Below are positions 13,447 to 26,112 of a DNA stretch of 64,000 nucleotides, piece by piece. Positions within the stretch are counted from its first letter, which is position 1; the number at the start of each line of letters is the position of its first letter. This DNA is from Gonapodya prolifera JEL478 (taxonomy: Eukaryota; Monoblepharomycota; Monoblepharidomycetes; Monoblepharidales; Gonapodyaceae): contig KQ965818.1 in assembly GCA_001574975.1 (NCBI GenBank), positions 68,258 through 132,257 on the forward strand, read 5' to 3'. A program made the position numbers and the translations under genes. The notes beneath the pieces were generated by a model that saw nothing but the letters and a program-made list of their open reading frames with translations, had not been told where the DNA came from and did no database searches.

Positions 13447-16110
13447 TTACATCTTAATCTTAATTGATTTGATTTGAGTCCTTGTATCGAAGTTCAATGT
13501 TGCGCAATGATTAGGGATGATGAATCAGGCAAAGCACGATGGGGACATTCACTCACAATTCGTTCAACCCGTCTTCACCCATTTCGCAACCTTGACCTGA
13601 TTGTTTTTATCCACCAAACGAAGAAGTTGGTGCTAACTTCAGGTATGGATTGAACTTTGCGAAAGTTTCCATCACCGGGAGAACATCCAATCATGTAAGA
13701 AGTGGGCTTGCTTACCCAAACGGTTCCGGCTTCCAAAGCAGATGACACTCGAACAGTGCGGCTCAAATCTTGTGTAAAAACGGCGGCTGCGAGACCCTGG
13801 TTAGGAAGTTGAAGGTGAGGATGGGCTGTGCAACACCTCTACCACTTACACAAATTCAAAAACCAAAATTTACATAAGATGTGTTGTTCGCTCGCTCAAG
13901 TACTTCCTCCTCCGTTTTGAAAGTGTTGATGCAGGCCACCTGACCACGTCGGAGAACCGGAGAACAAATTGACGTGAGACCAAATGCAATTCGATACACA
14001 GGATGGTTCAAACATGGCGAGCAAAGATACGGGACCAAATCTCTTCTTGCTGAAGGGGCAACATGGTTGAAATTTTGAGGTCGACGAATTCCAGGTTCTT
14101 TGATGACGCACCATGATCTTGGCTCTCTCTGGCACCGACGAGAAAACAGTCGGCTCGATAAAATATCCCTATGTCCCAACACGACGTCCACCTGTCACAA
14201 GTTGCCCGCCTTCTTCCTTGGCAGCGTTAATGTACTGCGCCAAGGGCCATTGGTTATTAGAAGCTCACGTGAGTGAACGCAGAGAATGATGTTACCTTGA
14301 GAATAATGTTGAACCTAACAAAATCGGAGGGGATTCTTGAGAGACCAAATCGTAAATCGTGCGGCGAGAGTTTCGACACCATACCCACTGGATTTCATCG
14401 ACGATAGGACTTTGGTTGGTTCCTTCCGTGAAAGGTTCGCCAATTTTGATGCGTGCTGCAGCGGCGGCGAAGTTCTTGGTGAAAGACTCAGCAACTCCTT
14501 CTTGAACGTAAATGCGCGAAGACGGCATGCAAGTCTGAGCATTGTAAACGAAGAAGGTACCTGTGACTATCAGCATGTTGAATGAATGAGAGAAATTTTG
14601 CGTCAGCGCAATCCCGTTGCCATAACATGTGCATGGCCTGGTACTTACGAATGGCAACAGCCTTGTCTACGTCTTCATCGTCAAACACCAATGCCGGGGA
14701 CTTCCCTCGGAGCGTCACTTTCTTCAAGTTGGTCTTGGCGGAGGCCGCGAGGATGTGACGACCGGTGCGGCCAGAGCCCGTGAACGAGTCTTGAAAGCAG
14801 TCGACAAGTGATGTCAGCAAGATTCCCGACACTACTCTAAGGAAAGGGATGTCGCAACACCTTTTAAGATTTCTGTATGCTCCACAACTGCAAAAATTGC
14901 ATGCAAGAACTTAAATTTGTTTTCGCAAATTGTGCCTGTACATTACACTCACTTGCTTGCCGCACTGTAGGACCGAAAATGCATGAAACAAATCACGCAA
15001 GATGAGCCTGACATGAGGGTGAATGTTCCAGTCACGGCATATCCAAACGAACCCGCTGACAGCTTGAATAAGTCCCTAAAATGCAAGAGTTGATACGTGT
15101 GTCAACGGAGAGTGAGGATTCGATTGTGATCGCAACCAATATTACCCGGTGGGAATCCAGCCTCTTTTGCATATTGAGCGAGGAGTAATGCCGTAAGAGG
15201 AGTCTTTTCACTAGCTTTGATGATGATAACGTTCCACCGTGGGATGCAAGTAACATTCTGTTTCGTGATCGTGATCGTTTCGTTCATTGACGTGAGGCTC
15301 CGTTGCGACCGCGGGGGACGACTTACGCTTGCAATAGGGAATTATCCTATGTAGATGTGGACAGCGAAAGAAGTATGGGAGTTCAACCTCATACTGGATC
15401 TTTTGATCTGGCCAGGCCGCCCAACTCACATGGAATTATCGCTGCAGTCTGAAGGCAAATTCAGAAAAACGTTACTTACAACAGAGGTCTCAGTGGAAAA
15501 GAACACGCGATTTTGGAGTGAAGGTTGCCTCAGCTCACCCGGCGTTATAGCGCAGCGTTGCAGCAGCAAATGCTACCCCACTTGCACGCCGAGAACGTTG
15601 CACCCTGGTCGATAGTCTCCGCTAGCGCGAGGGGAGTGGTGTTTGCTTCCACGATGTCCGCGAATTTGAGAAGCGTCTGCCCTCGCGCTGCGCCGTCAAC
15701 GTGCTGCCATTCCTTGAAGGACTGTTTTCCGAATGCGAAGATTGGTTGTACATGGTTGAAGATACTGGACTCTGAGTCACTACACCCCAATATTGACAAC
15801 ATACCTTTTTAGCATTCTCGACTGCGTGAAGCAAAAAGGGTCAGTTACAATCCCGCAAACGTGACCGTAAAACAAAATACGGACCAGCGATGTCCACAGA
15901 GGCTTTATTTCCCTCTGTGAGACGAGATAACGCTACGGAAGGGTGCTGTTGACGGACTGCGGGTTTGCGGTGGCAGCAGGGCTGTTGGCGTGTTTTGCGT
16001 GGGTGAGGTCGGCACGAACGGGAGCGGCGGGAGCTGGACGGAAAGACGAGGATGTTGTGCTTGGGGAAAGTGATGACGTGGGCGTCGTTGAAGGAAAGTG
16101 AAGGTGGACA
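13447..16110 (-). pseudogene. Aldehyde dehydrogenase pseudogene
   Basis: Blocks in ALDH order can be read on the minus strand: LSRLTEGNKASVDIA, AVENAKKSFKEWQHVDGAARG, LLKFADIVEAN, VAFAAATLRYNAG, KASEKTPLTALLLAQYAKEAG, FTGSGRTGRHILAASAK, QTCMPSSRIYVQEG (catalytic Cys present), FGPVSLLAMF, RTVRVSSALEAGTVWV and a final TQIKSIKIKM stop at 13447. The defects are a 1-bp-type frame break after the FSACK motif (about 15572-15582), decay of the N-terminal binding region, and loss of the catalytic Glu where ELGGKSP is reduced to LRGKSP (14701-14712). A frame change lies around RAKIM/FGPV, and a TAA sits in place of the Tyr of FGGYK (13607-13609). The family is clear, and the gene cannot make a normal enzyme. 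The parent may have acted with the neighbouring oxygenases. Confidence 0.8.
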
Positions 16111-16400
16111 TTTACAGCTTAGACGTAGAAGTAGAGTCCTAGATTCACGTTGAAAACAGTGTTTTGAATTGCAGTTGCATTTGTAATCAGAATTTGTAAA
16201 GTACACGGATCCGAATGATCAACCAAGACCGGTTCGGCGTCAGTTGTTTGCCAGGCAAACCGAAGAGTGTGGCGACGATGAATCCTGTTATCGCAATTGG
16301 GAGAAAGTGCAACGCAGCATTGAGAGGGGTTTCGAGGTAAACTAGTTGGAAACTATTCATAAATTTCTACTTTTCATCAACAACTCCTCCGTTATCAGAA

Positions 16401-18290
16401 CTAGCTTTCCCCAAATCCAACATCGACTTCGTCGTCTTTCTGAGAAGTCTCCACCGCTCTGGTCTGGGATGGTCTCACCCACGCATAACAAGCCAAAAGA
16501 CCAGCCAAAACTGCCAACCCGCAGTTCAGGAACATCACCCTGGTGTACCCTACATCAAGCGCTTCAGGAGAAGTCGGATTCTCGTATCCGTCGGTTGCCG
16601 TGGATACCACAACGACGGCGAAGGAGAGTGACAGGGCCTGACCCAGCTGAGCACTTGTGCCGAAAACGGCGCCGGCGATGGCACGTTGAAATAGAGGGAC
16701 GCCGGTGATAATCTTGATAGTGAGGGAGTTGAAAATCAACTCGAACCCGATGACGCTAAGCCGAGAGCCACATGTAGGGATTCTTCAGTTAAGATTTCGC
16801 AAAAGAACCAATGTTTTCAAATCAGCTCACCTCAAAATCAAGGCTGGAAACGGATGCGTCCAATACGACGTGTCGACTCCAGTTGTGCCAAAAATAGCAC
16901 AGGCTGCCACCAAGAGGCATGATCCGAATACAATGAGGGCATACAGATTTCGCACGTGGGTGACTGATGACGTAGCCGAAGTCATGCGTGACATTCAACC
17001 AGGTCGAGGTTACTGAGTGCACTTACAAATATATCCGGAGAGAGTAGCAACAATGAATCCTGTTATCGCAATCGGGAGGTAGTGCAACGCAGCAAGGAGA
17101 GGTGATTCGAGGTAAACCCGTTGAAAACTGGTCGAATTGAGGACAATTAACAAAACAAGGCCAAATAACACGACGAGGAAAGCAATCGCGTTGAACTTAC
17201 AAGAATGTGGAATACGTTACAAACGAGAAGAAGCTCATTGGAACCACCATTGCCATCGTCACCAGCAAAGGCATTCCTGGCGCCTTCCAGAAAGCGTGCG
17301 GAATAAGCGGGTTCTTTGCGAATTTAAACTCCAGTGACACGTAGGCGATGAGGAATAGTGCCGCAAGGATGAATGCAGCGATGATGTACGATGTCCTGTA
17401 GCCGTTGCTAGCGACGGGGCCCCCACTTTCCGTTTAAAGTCACGTGAGCGTTTGAGAGAAGCTGAGAACCGAGATAGAAAGTACTCACGCGAGGGCAAAT
17501 GTAAGAAGGGTAAACCCTGCCGTGATGAAAATGGCTCCAAGACCGTTGATATGTCCCTTGCTCACACTCGGACCACTTTCCACATCTCCCGCAACCCCTT
17601 CAGGATCCGACCCTTCCGCCTTCGTCGGCTTCTGGAAATTATAATGATGGTCCACCGAAGCTGGCACCGTCAAAGAAACAGTGACCATCGCGAGAGCCTC
17701 CAAAGCGAGTGGCACAAAGAACATGTATCTCCATCCGACTCTTTCCGTGAAGACAGCTCCCAGAAATATTCCTATCACCCCGCCGAGAGGATTCATCGCT
17801 CCGAAGAATGAAATCGCGGCATTCCTGCTTTGTTCAGTCGGGTGATCAATGGCAGAGATAATCCCCAACGCTGCAGGAATGCTGATTGCCGCACCAAGGC
17901 CCTGCATAGCCATGGCGATGTCGAGCATGATTTCAGTACGTGAAAAGACAGTGATGAGGGACCATATGAGGGACCAGCCAAGTCCCAATAACGTCATCCG
18001 TTTCTTGCCAAACACATCGGCTATTCGACCAAACAGCACAAGAAAGCCACCATATGCGATCGAGAAGGCGATAAGTGGCCACTGGATGTTTGCGTCGCTG
18101 ATGCCCAGTTCAATGGCGACTGTTTTCGACATGTGTTTTATCATTCTCCAAAGAACTGGCGGATCGTTGACATTTCAAAACAGTACTCACTCGTTGGAAG
18201 AGCCGCCGTGATGCAGTTATTAGCGTACGTGGCCACAAACTGTGTCACGCACAGAGATACGGTGATGAGTGCGATACCAGACGGAGCCAT
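16401..18290 (-). CDS. MFS drug/solute:H+ antiporter, DHA2 type, 6 exons
   Basis: This is a polytopic plasma-membrane-type exporter. Exons on the minus strand are 18290-18191, 18119-17489, 17407-17201, 17127-17027, 16963-16831 and 16755-16401, which give 508 codons with every phase consistent. The N terminus MAPSGIALITVSLCVTQFVA enters TM1. The block ALPTIAIELGISDANIQW is typical of 14-TM DHA2 proteins, and GRIADVFGKKRM is the loop 2-3 MFS signature (GxxaDrxGrkr). Helices continue to CGLAVLAGLLACYAWV and a charged tail (SQKDDEVDVGFGES). The start at 18290 is the first Met giving a membrane segment directly; an upstream in-frame Met would add a soluble tail. It sits beside the ALDH and carotenoid oxygenase loci, so export of a metabolite made there is a reasonable guess. 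It shares a 662-bp divergent intergenic region with the F-box gene. Confidence 0.92.
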
Positions 18291-18952
18291 CGTACTGATC
18301 CAGTGAAACTGTGAGGCGGCAAGTGGATGGGAACTCCTTTGGGAAGAGGAAATATATGGCGAGCATCGTTTTGATGCCCCGTCAGAATATCGGTCTCTCG
18401 GAACCTGCAATCCCGGTTGTTGGTCCGCGGGATTGGACCCGTACTTAGGGGCCCGTTTGAAGCGGGATTAGCCGCAGAAAAGTAGGTCGACACCCTGAAC
18501 CTTAACAGAAGAGCAAACGCCTCTGGCGCCATTTTCGACTGCAAAGATGAAAAAGTAGCAATCTATCATCTAAAGCTTTCCTTCGTCACAGGGAAACAAA
18601 CCATGCCATTGGCAATGACGGCGCAGCTACAAGTTCTTTTGAAAAATTATGTTACTCACACCGCAGTTCTTGTTTGCACACAGATTACAAAATGTGGAGG
18701 TAAACTCGAAACAACGAATTCACTGAGGAAGTGTTAAACATTATAACCTCACTGGCATCTGCGTGAAGCCCGATGCAAATCCTTCCTCTCCACCGGTCTA
18801 ATTATTTTATACTTCGAAGCGAAATGTAGTAATTAGAAAACTCCAGATTTGCCTTCCACACTGAATGAATTCGTCTACGCTCCTCTACCTCCACCGAAGG
18901 CCCACACAACTTCGTCAGCTTTGATTCTCATCACCACAGTGGCATCTGTGCG
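18291..18952. other. Divergent intergenic region, MFS / F-box genes
   Basis: 662 bp between two diverging genes, so it must hold both promoters. The phrases TGGCATCTGCGTGAAGCCCGATGCAAAT (18751-18778) and TGGCATCTGTGCGATGCCCGACGCAAAT (18940-18967) are near repeats, the second spanning the F-box start codon. No further gene was seen. Confidence 0.5.
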
Positions 18953-21595
18953 ATGCCCGACGCAAATTCGTCTTCTTCATCGACCGTCGACAAACAATCC
19001 CTTCCCGACGAGCTTTTACTGACTGTTTTCCGCCATATACCATTCCAGGAGCTTTGCCGAGTATCTCAGGTGAGTTTAACGCACCATTTCGTGGTACATG
19101 GATTCCTTTGATCGTTTAATAATTCGACTGCATGAAAGGCGTCCAAATCGTTCGCCACACTCGCATCGGACCCGTCTCTGTGGCATGCGCTGTCCGTAAA
19201 ACGATGGAAGCTCGGGGCGTTCTCTCTGCCAGAGTTCGTTCGTTACAGAAAGCCCGCCAACGATTCGAATCGTTCTTCCAAAGTGGAACTCGACAAGACG
19301 TCCAATCAGAACCGCTCCACATCGACTCCAAATGGAACGAGAGGACAACAGGCGTCCGTTGAAAGAATGTTGGCCAGTCTGTTCGAAGGGACGCCGCTGG
19401 AAACGGACAGTTATGTTGAGAGGGAAGAGCAGAGGCACTTCATGTCCCAAGAAAGGAAAGAGGATTCTCCTGTTGTCACAAAAGAAAACTTTAGTGCACA
19501 TATTGATTTGGAGAAGCGGTGGAATGCGAGGACCGGCGGGTGGCATGCGACGTTCCAAGTGAGTACATTGGCGAGGTCGAGAGGCAGGATAGAGGTGAGC
19601 TCCACGGAAGGGCATTGCTGCGTTCGCAAGGAAGCTCAACTGCCGAACCGGCGGAGAGTTTCTCGATTTACTGATTGGTCCCTTTTTTAATTTGTGTCCT
19701 CCACCAGCCAATCCCCAAGGATGGCTTTATATCCTCCCTGCATCTGTCCTCGTCACCCCTGTACTTCAACCCGTCTTCCATTCCCCAGAGTGTTACACCC
19801 TCGACCCCAACGTCCGGCCCTCTACTCGCGCTCTCGGCGTACGTGCGGCACTTCCTTTGTTTTCGGATCTCCCTGCTGTCTCTGTCGCCGCTCCTTTCAC
19901 TGAACCGCGTCATGAATGGCTCAACAAAACCCCACGTCTTGTGGGAGTTCTCATACCCTGAGAACACCCCGCTTGTGCACCGGACTGGCACCTGGGTTGG
20001 GGAAGTGTCTGGACGAACATGTGTTGTTGGAGCGAGACTCACCGGTGATGTTGTGGACCTGTGGGACTTGTCGGATGCAACAGTATTGGACGAACATGAG
20101 TCTGGCATCCACGACGTCAGCCCTACTTCCTGGGGAACCCACCACCTTCTCAAAGTTCCTCAAGTCACTACCCCGCCTGGGACACCGAGTTTCTTCCCTT
20201 CGTCTCCAATGTTTCCTCAAAGCCCCGGTCCCGCTGTCTTTCCCCACGTCAACGCGTCACCAAACGAACCCCTCCACGCCACAGCTTGTTCGGTATCTCC
20301 GACTTGCTCCCTACTAGCCCTCGGTACTCGATCCCCCGCCCTCCATCTGTTCTCGCTTTCGTCTTTTCTTCCAACTCTAACCATCATGCCACCGGACCCG
20401 CCCTCGTGCACCTCCATCCACCCGACGGGATCTATTTTGGTGACCGGTGGGCGAAAAGGTGTCGAAGTATGGGACCCCCGGACGGCTGGCGGTGGTGGAA
20501 AGGAGAAGGGATTACATTCGCTGAAGCACAGAGAGGCAGTGGTCGCACTGGAGGTTGATCAGTGGACGGGAATGCGAGTTGTCGCGGGAAGCTTGGATAG
20601 GGTCGTCAAGGTGAGTGCAAATCTTTGCCGCCACACTGCACACTGCAGTTCTTTTATCACTGTGGCTTTCGCGTCAGGTTTGGGATCTCCGCTCTCTTCG
20701 GTCCCATCCACCGATTCCTCTTCATTCCGATCCAACCTCGGTTCATCTTTCTCCCCACCGCCTCCTTGTATCCCATCGCGGGCCTCTTCTCGCGTTCAAC
20801 CCTGCATCTTTTGAACCTCTTCGATCAATTCCAATCGCTGGTGGGGCGCCGAAGTTTCGGCGGCATCAAATGGCTGGGTCGTGGTCAGTCCCGGATTCAG
20901 CCCGCGATGCGAATGGGTCGATGTGACCTCGGACGGCCCTAGTGGCGTGGTGGCACAAGACGCGGAAGGGCAGGCTCAGGGGCAGTCGACAGCGCATGTT
21001 GGCGTTGGAGGAAGAAGCGACGGTGATGATGGTGACGATGAATCGTGAGTTCAACCGTGATAACTTTTTCTGTACTCTCCTCCTGACGTCTAGTTCTAGG
21101 GACCTTTCCGACGTGGACGATGCATCTTTTGCTCGACCGTCTTCAGCCTCCCCATCCCCGTCTCGATCACCGTCCAGCTCGGCGGCACTCTTTGCAGTTG
21201 CTGGTGGCACGTCATTTGGCTCTCTTCCCAGATCCTTTGGTTCCAGAGAACATTCAAGGATGAGAAGCGGAGCTAGCAGTGAAAGTGGGGAGGGAAGGAG
21301 GTGTGTGCAAGTGCTCGTACTTTTGGTCGAATGTGTACAACTCACATCTTGTTCTAGTGACGCTGCACCATTGTCTTCCGCATCTGCGTCGCCTCGAGTT
21401 ACTCCAGCGGCTTCGAACTCTACGCTCGGACTTGTTGCGTCTACGGGTATGGGTCCGTCACACGTCGAGCTCAGCCACGGCCGTAACAGCGACGCGACGG
21501 ATGCAATCTTATCTCTTGGGGGCACACTGCATGTTGATATCTCGAGTGGAACAAGTGGAGGTGCCCCCAACCTGAGGGCGTCCGTTTTGCGGTGA
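18953..21595 (+). CDS. F-box protein with WD40-like repeats
   Basis: This is a likely substrate-recognition subunit of an SCF ubiquitin ligase. Exon 1 (18953-19069) encodes MPDANSSSSS then an F-box, SLPDELLLTVFRHIPFQELC, and ends at a GTGAGT donor. Exon 2 (from about 19141) continues SKSFATLASDPSLWHALSVKRW, the usual post-F-box turn, and a polar linker. WD-like blocks follow: VVDLWDLSDATVLDEHESGIHDV, TACSVSPTCSLLALGTRSPALHLF, SCTSIHPTGSILVTGG...GVEVWDP, and SLDRVVKVWDLRSLRSH. The Ser-rich tail (SFARPSSASPSPSRSP, then GTLHVDISSGTSGG) stops at 21593-21595. Repeats are irregular and introns between about 19560-19720 and 20610-21080 were not fixed exactly. The target is unknown. Confidence 0.7.
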
Positions 21596-21816
21596 CGTTG
21601 ATATTTATTGATGGAATAGCAGTCCACTTAGTTTGGTTAGTGATGATTAAAATATACAGTATCTCTTTTCCATTATCATTTGTCCTTTGGGCGCCTCCGT
21701 GGAGTCTGACATGATGGCAGCAGTTGAAATCAGACGAGGGAAGATTCGTCCGTGTTCGGCACTTGTGCCCGCCTCGACTTCTAGTTCCTGGCCGACGGGG
21801 TAGTCCAGCCACCTTG

Positions 21817-23092
21817 CTAATTTTGCGACACTATAATTGGCATTGTTGGAGATTGTGGAGAAGTATTGGAGGTGTCCTCCAGGCACTGATCAGCGTTTGC
21901 ATTGATCCACGCCGCGAGCTGAATCATAAAATGCGCAGTAAGCGGGAAGCACTTTAGCAGGTAGTGGCTTAAAGAGGGAGCAACTCACACGAAAACCAGC
22001 CTTCGCAATCTGCTCCTCGAGTGGGAGTTTGACCACTTCGTAGTAGGCTTTTCCAAAGTCTTGAGTAGGATCTTCGTCATAAAGAGTCCATAATCAAGTT
22101 GAAGAGCAATCCCAGATGTTCGAATCCACCTCCATGTTCTGCCGATTGTCGATCAGAATCCGTGTAACTTCAATTCACACCAGATATCAAGACAAGTACA
22201 CGTGACTCACGATAGCAGCTTTCAAGTTCCCACATGTATCCATGGTTACCAAGTCAACATACTTCTTTGACGCGTAGATCTGCGCCTTTGAGCCATTAAG
22301 ATTCGCCAAGTATCCGGCGTACGCTCTTGCATACTTCCCCGCACCAACTTCTTCTGCCCTTTTATCCGGGATATGGGCGTCATGAATTGCATGGAAGTTT
22401 GTTGTTCGACCGTCGAATTTGACGTGGTCAAAGTTTCCTCCAATGTCTCGGCCGACTGTGTGGAGCTGCTGGGTGACATCGCCGATGAAGTGCGCAATAT
22501 ATTGGAGGGCGTGAGTTTTGTTGATTGACTTTTCGCACTTCCTATTGAGAAATTGGTACGTTTGTGCCGTGAGAGCCCTATAATGCTGTATTTGGAGGTA
22601 TCAAATAGATTGTGGGTTTAAAAACTCAGGAAACCAAGACGACATTTCTTACCAGTTCCCATCAGCGCAATCTTCCCGCGAGTAACCAAATTTTGAAGGA
22701 GGAGTGGCATTCATATCAACAAAGTGCCATGGCCCGGTGTTACGATGGCTGAATCGCCAATCCGCCCAGTTGCACGCTAAAGTCACGAAATTTCAACGAT
22801 TTCAACTATGCACTTTTCTGAAATGTTTACATAGTGCGACGAAACTCACTTTGCCCTCCTAGAGACCCTTCGTATTTTGGATCCACCAACGATTCCACGA
22901 GCTGGCGACCTCTCACGGAAAGGAGCTTCCCGTAACACAGTGAGCAAGCACAACAACCTGCCGTTTCCTGAGAGCCAGTCTCACCGTCTGGGCAAGCTCT
23001 CCGATCACCGGATGCGCCAAGCCATCGACACAAGCAAAAACTGTCGAAGCTGCCGCACTGACCAGGATGACGATAAGGGCAACTCGCCACAT
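21817..23092 (-). CDS. S1/P1-type zinc nuclease, secreted, N-terminal ligand altered
   Basis: S1/P1 nucleases are secreted three-zinc enzymes that cut single-stranded DNA and RNA and remove 3' phosphates. The gene starts MWRVALIVILVSAAASTVFA, a clear signal peptide. Family blocks follow: AHPVIGELAQTLL, NWADWRFSHRNTGPWHFVD, ALQYIAHFIGDVTQQLHTVG, RDIGGNFDHVKFDGRTTNFH, HDAHI, and a C-terminal AYYEVVKLPLEEQIAKAGFR then LAAWINANA. Most zinc ligands (WAD, H of WHFVD, HFIGD, QLH, H and D after NFH) are visible. The family's mature N terminus is WGxLGH, with Trp1 binding zinc; here it reads VDGLAH, so Trp1 is missing. About six introns. It converges with the F-box gene (222 bp) and begins 104 bp from the RING gene's stop. 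Confidence 0.8.
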
Positions 23093-23196
23093 GGAAGGCA
23101 CGCGAATGTTTGCTAGGGCTTTCAGATGTAATCGAGGGGAATACATAACATATCCAAATTGATCGGTATAATTTATCCGGGTATCGCCGTCACCTT

Positions 23197-25623
23197 TCAT
23201 AACGTGTTTCTGCTTCCTTCGCTCACAGAATTACCCACGGGGTCGCTTTGTTGACCTGGAGGGGTTGCAGTTGCTTCTGGTTGGCTCGACAAGCCGCCTT
23301 CTTGGTCGGCGTTCGACTTGCTTCTTCGAGCATCCCACCGACAAGTGGGACATCCACACGATTGTGACACGAGCCAATGGTCGACGCAGGAGCCGTGGTA
23401 TGTGCTTAAGGTTTTACGGAAATGGGCAAAATGATGCAGAGACATATTAGAATATACAGCATCCTTCTATGGCGCCCGTCAATTGCACTTACTGTCCACA
23501 AGGCAGGTCCCTAACCACACAACCTTCCTCGTACTGATTGCCGAAATGGCCTTGAGTGAAGTTTGGCACAGTGAAATCAACAACCACCACTCACAGTATC
23601 CAAACATATTGCACACACGATGGGGTCTTCTCCTTCCCCCTCCGATCGCCTATTCGCGGGCTCCAAATCTGAGGCCCCTTCAACATCCGTGGCGGTCCTC
23701 CTCAGACCCGTGAAGATTGAAAGAGTACCCAAAGTACCGGTGGGCATAGAGCGTACTGACCGCAAAGAAGGTGCCCGACATGGCAAGCTCACTGCCGCTG
23801 ACGGGGAGACCACGGCAGAATGGGCTTCACTAGGTATTTCTGAGATTGGAACCGAATCTCCCTTCTCGTCGCTACCCTTCTTGAGTTCAGAATCTTTGGC
23901 AGCGACATCAACAGTTGAGTTTGAGTCCGAGGAAGTCGAAGGAACTTTCGATATTGTGGGGGTGGCAGCGCTGGAATCCGAAGTTGATTGCCGTGGAGCC
24001 GTCGCAGCTCCGCCTGCTTCGACACCGACTGCGCTGGCAGAGACGGGTTTGTTGGTCCAAATCCGCGTAGGAATCTGCTGAAGTTCCTCGACAGTCATTG
24101 TGTCATTCAAAGTCGGATTAAGGTTGGAGAGGAAATTGCGGAGGTTTGGATCCAGTAGTTCGAGTTGAGTGAGCAGAGCGCGGTGGCGCCGTCGGGCCCG
24201 GATCTGTGGAGCATCGTGCGGACCGAAACGCATTAGCTTTAGTACGCACGCAGACTTATGAGACGCGCCATGTGCTCTCACCCATTGTCGTCGTCGCCTA
24301 ATTGCGATGATTGACAGTCCCCCGCACGCAACAAGACTGATTGCGGCAAACAGCAGGTACGCAAAATTGAAAACTGAAAGCCACCCAGGCATTCCGCCGG
24401 AAGAGTTCGGGGTGAGCGGGTTGCTTGCTGAAAAGGTGGGTCCGTTGTAGGGTGCTGAAGGGATCAGTGCCGGTGTGATGTTGACTCCGATTCCTGGGAA
24501 GGCCTGGAACACTGATTAAACCCAAAAAATCGAGAGAAACAGGGCACTCAAACGCAACGCACGACTGTCAGCACTGCGAGGTTTCGACCGGCGGAAGCGT
24601 CCATTCCCAGTATAGGGACCGGAAACTCTCGCACGCTTTCCAAGCAGCTGTCCCATGAGTAAATGGGATCTAGCGAGATGCACGGAGACGGAATATCTTG
24701 GGAGAGCAAGGTCGCCAGTGAGGATCCAGATGAAAAGTTTTGGCCATAGAAGAGAATGGAGGTGAGGAGCGACGGGGACCGCATGGGGCCGTTGGATGAG
24801 GTAGTGCCTGATGCACTCGTGCTATTAGTTGTGCCATTCGATGAGGTGGTACCTGCCGGAATCGTGCCATTGGACGTGCCGTTCGTTGTTGCGTCGGTGA
24901 TTAATGGCGATGAAGTGCTCAGCGGTGAAGTTGTGGATGTGGAAGTTAGAGCCGCGGCGCTTGAATTGGTTACGCTTCTTGTGAAAAGGTTAAAAACCGC
25001 CGCTGAAGTTATAAACAACACCGTTTCAGTAACAATTCACGTGAAGGAAGTCGTCCGTGACCTTCCGACGTCTCGAGCTCGAGTTCCAATTGGATTGATA
25101 ACGATTACACACCTGAAACGTATTCGAGCGAGCAACCAGAAACTCTGTCCCAGTTAATAACCACGAGAACACTTTTATTTGCACGATCCCAGTCTTGCGG
25201 AACCGTTGCCAGTGTCCACGGAATCGTCTGAGCTCCAGCGGTGGCACTAACCAATGTTGAGGCGGGGTTGCAGTAGGCAATCGCCGAGGTGTTGAATAAC
25301 ACTGCTTGGGCAGTCCATACAGTCGTGAAGGAATAGCGAGCGACACCACTGGAGATGAGATAGAACTGTGACGGTGAAATTGTGACTGCGGCAGCTGCTG
25401 AATTATTGGACATAGGATCTGAGCGCGTCGCAACGAGCCGTAGCGGAGACAAGAGTTGTATACTCGTCGAGATATGACACGACAGCAAGAAAAGCTCACC
25501 GAGGGTAAAACCAGGTGTCCCCGCAGCAAGACCGGTACTTGAGGAGTACAACAGGAGAGCTCCGACCGCGATCCATGCAGTCCTCCGCCTCGGCAAGATA
25601 TTCTCGCATCGCCGGGACACCAT
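23197..25623 (-). CDS. Transmembrane RING-H2 protein of the secretory pathway (PA-TM-RING-like layout)
   Basis: This is a probable membrane-anchored E3 ubiquitin ligase. From ATG at 25623 comes a signal segment (RTAWIAVGALLLYSSSTGLAAG). A luminal region rich in Ser/Thr and N-glycosylation-type NxT/S follows, with short blocks such as VPQDWDRANKSVLVVINWD that resemble a protease-associated domain. A Ser/Thr/Gly linker comes next, then a TM helix, WLSVFNFAYLLFAAISLVACGG, followed by basic RRRRQW. A cytoplasmic region ends in RING-H2: IVCAICLDT, CVVRDLPCGHTYHGSCVDHW, CGCPTCRWD, built from three exons joined at 23450-23600. The end is at 23197. The PA domain is inferred from layout and is not certain; the RING and TM are clear. 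Confidence 0.8.
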
Positions 25624-26112
25624 CAGCAGCAAGAGACCGACGGGAGATATATCATAAACTTCACCGAGGGCGGTGGAGCCACCGACCCCAGCACTTTGAA
25701 GAGTGCGAAGCGGCCTCCGGGAGACCAGCTTGGTGACACCCGGTTCACTGTGGGTGGTAGGACTGGGTATCTTCCAGGGGAGTTCGTTGGGTCGGCTTCC
25801 GGTCACCAAAAGTGCGCGGAGGTCGAGATGGGCCGAAAGACCCGCCGACCCCCACGAGGTCGCACATCCACACCCCTCAGAGACCAAATCGCAGGTTTTA
25901 TATTTCAAAGGTTTTTGTGACTTAAGATTTTACAATAAACCAGATGGAGTTCAGTGCACACTAGCACACCTTGCTCAAGTGAGAGAGCCTTCGCCCAGGA
26001 ACATTGAAGAAAATTTTATCATATTAAGTGAAAGGCCAAAGTGAAAAGGGAGTGGACTAGACCATAAGTGGGAAATAATGCCAACCAACCACGTTATCAG
26101 GTCCTTCTATCA

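Noticed and set aside
12362-13467. Plus-strand genes in the 12.4-13.5 kb gap
   Set aside because: The open frames overlap each other on both strands, lack motifs and cannot be spliced into anything recognisable. Part of the span is now explained by the C-terminal ALDH exon.
6386-13609. UAA/UAG might encode Tyr, since both nonsense codons replace a conserved Tyr
   Set aside because: Other genes end normally at TAA/TAG/TGA, and both affected loci carry additional frameshifts and lost catalytic residues, so pseudogene decay is simpler.
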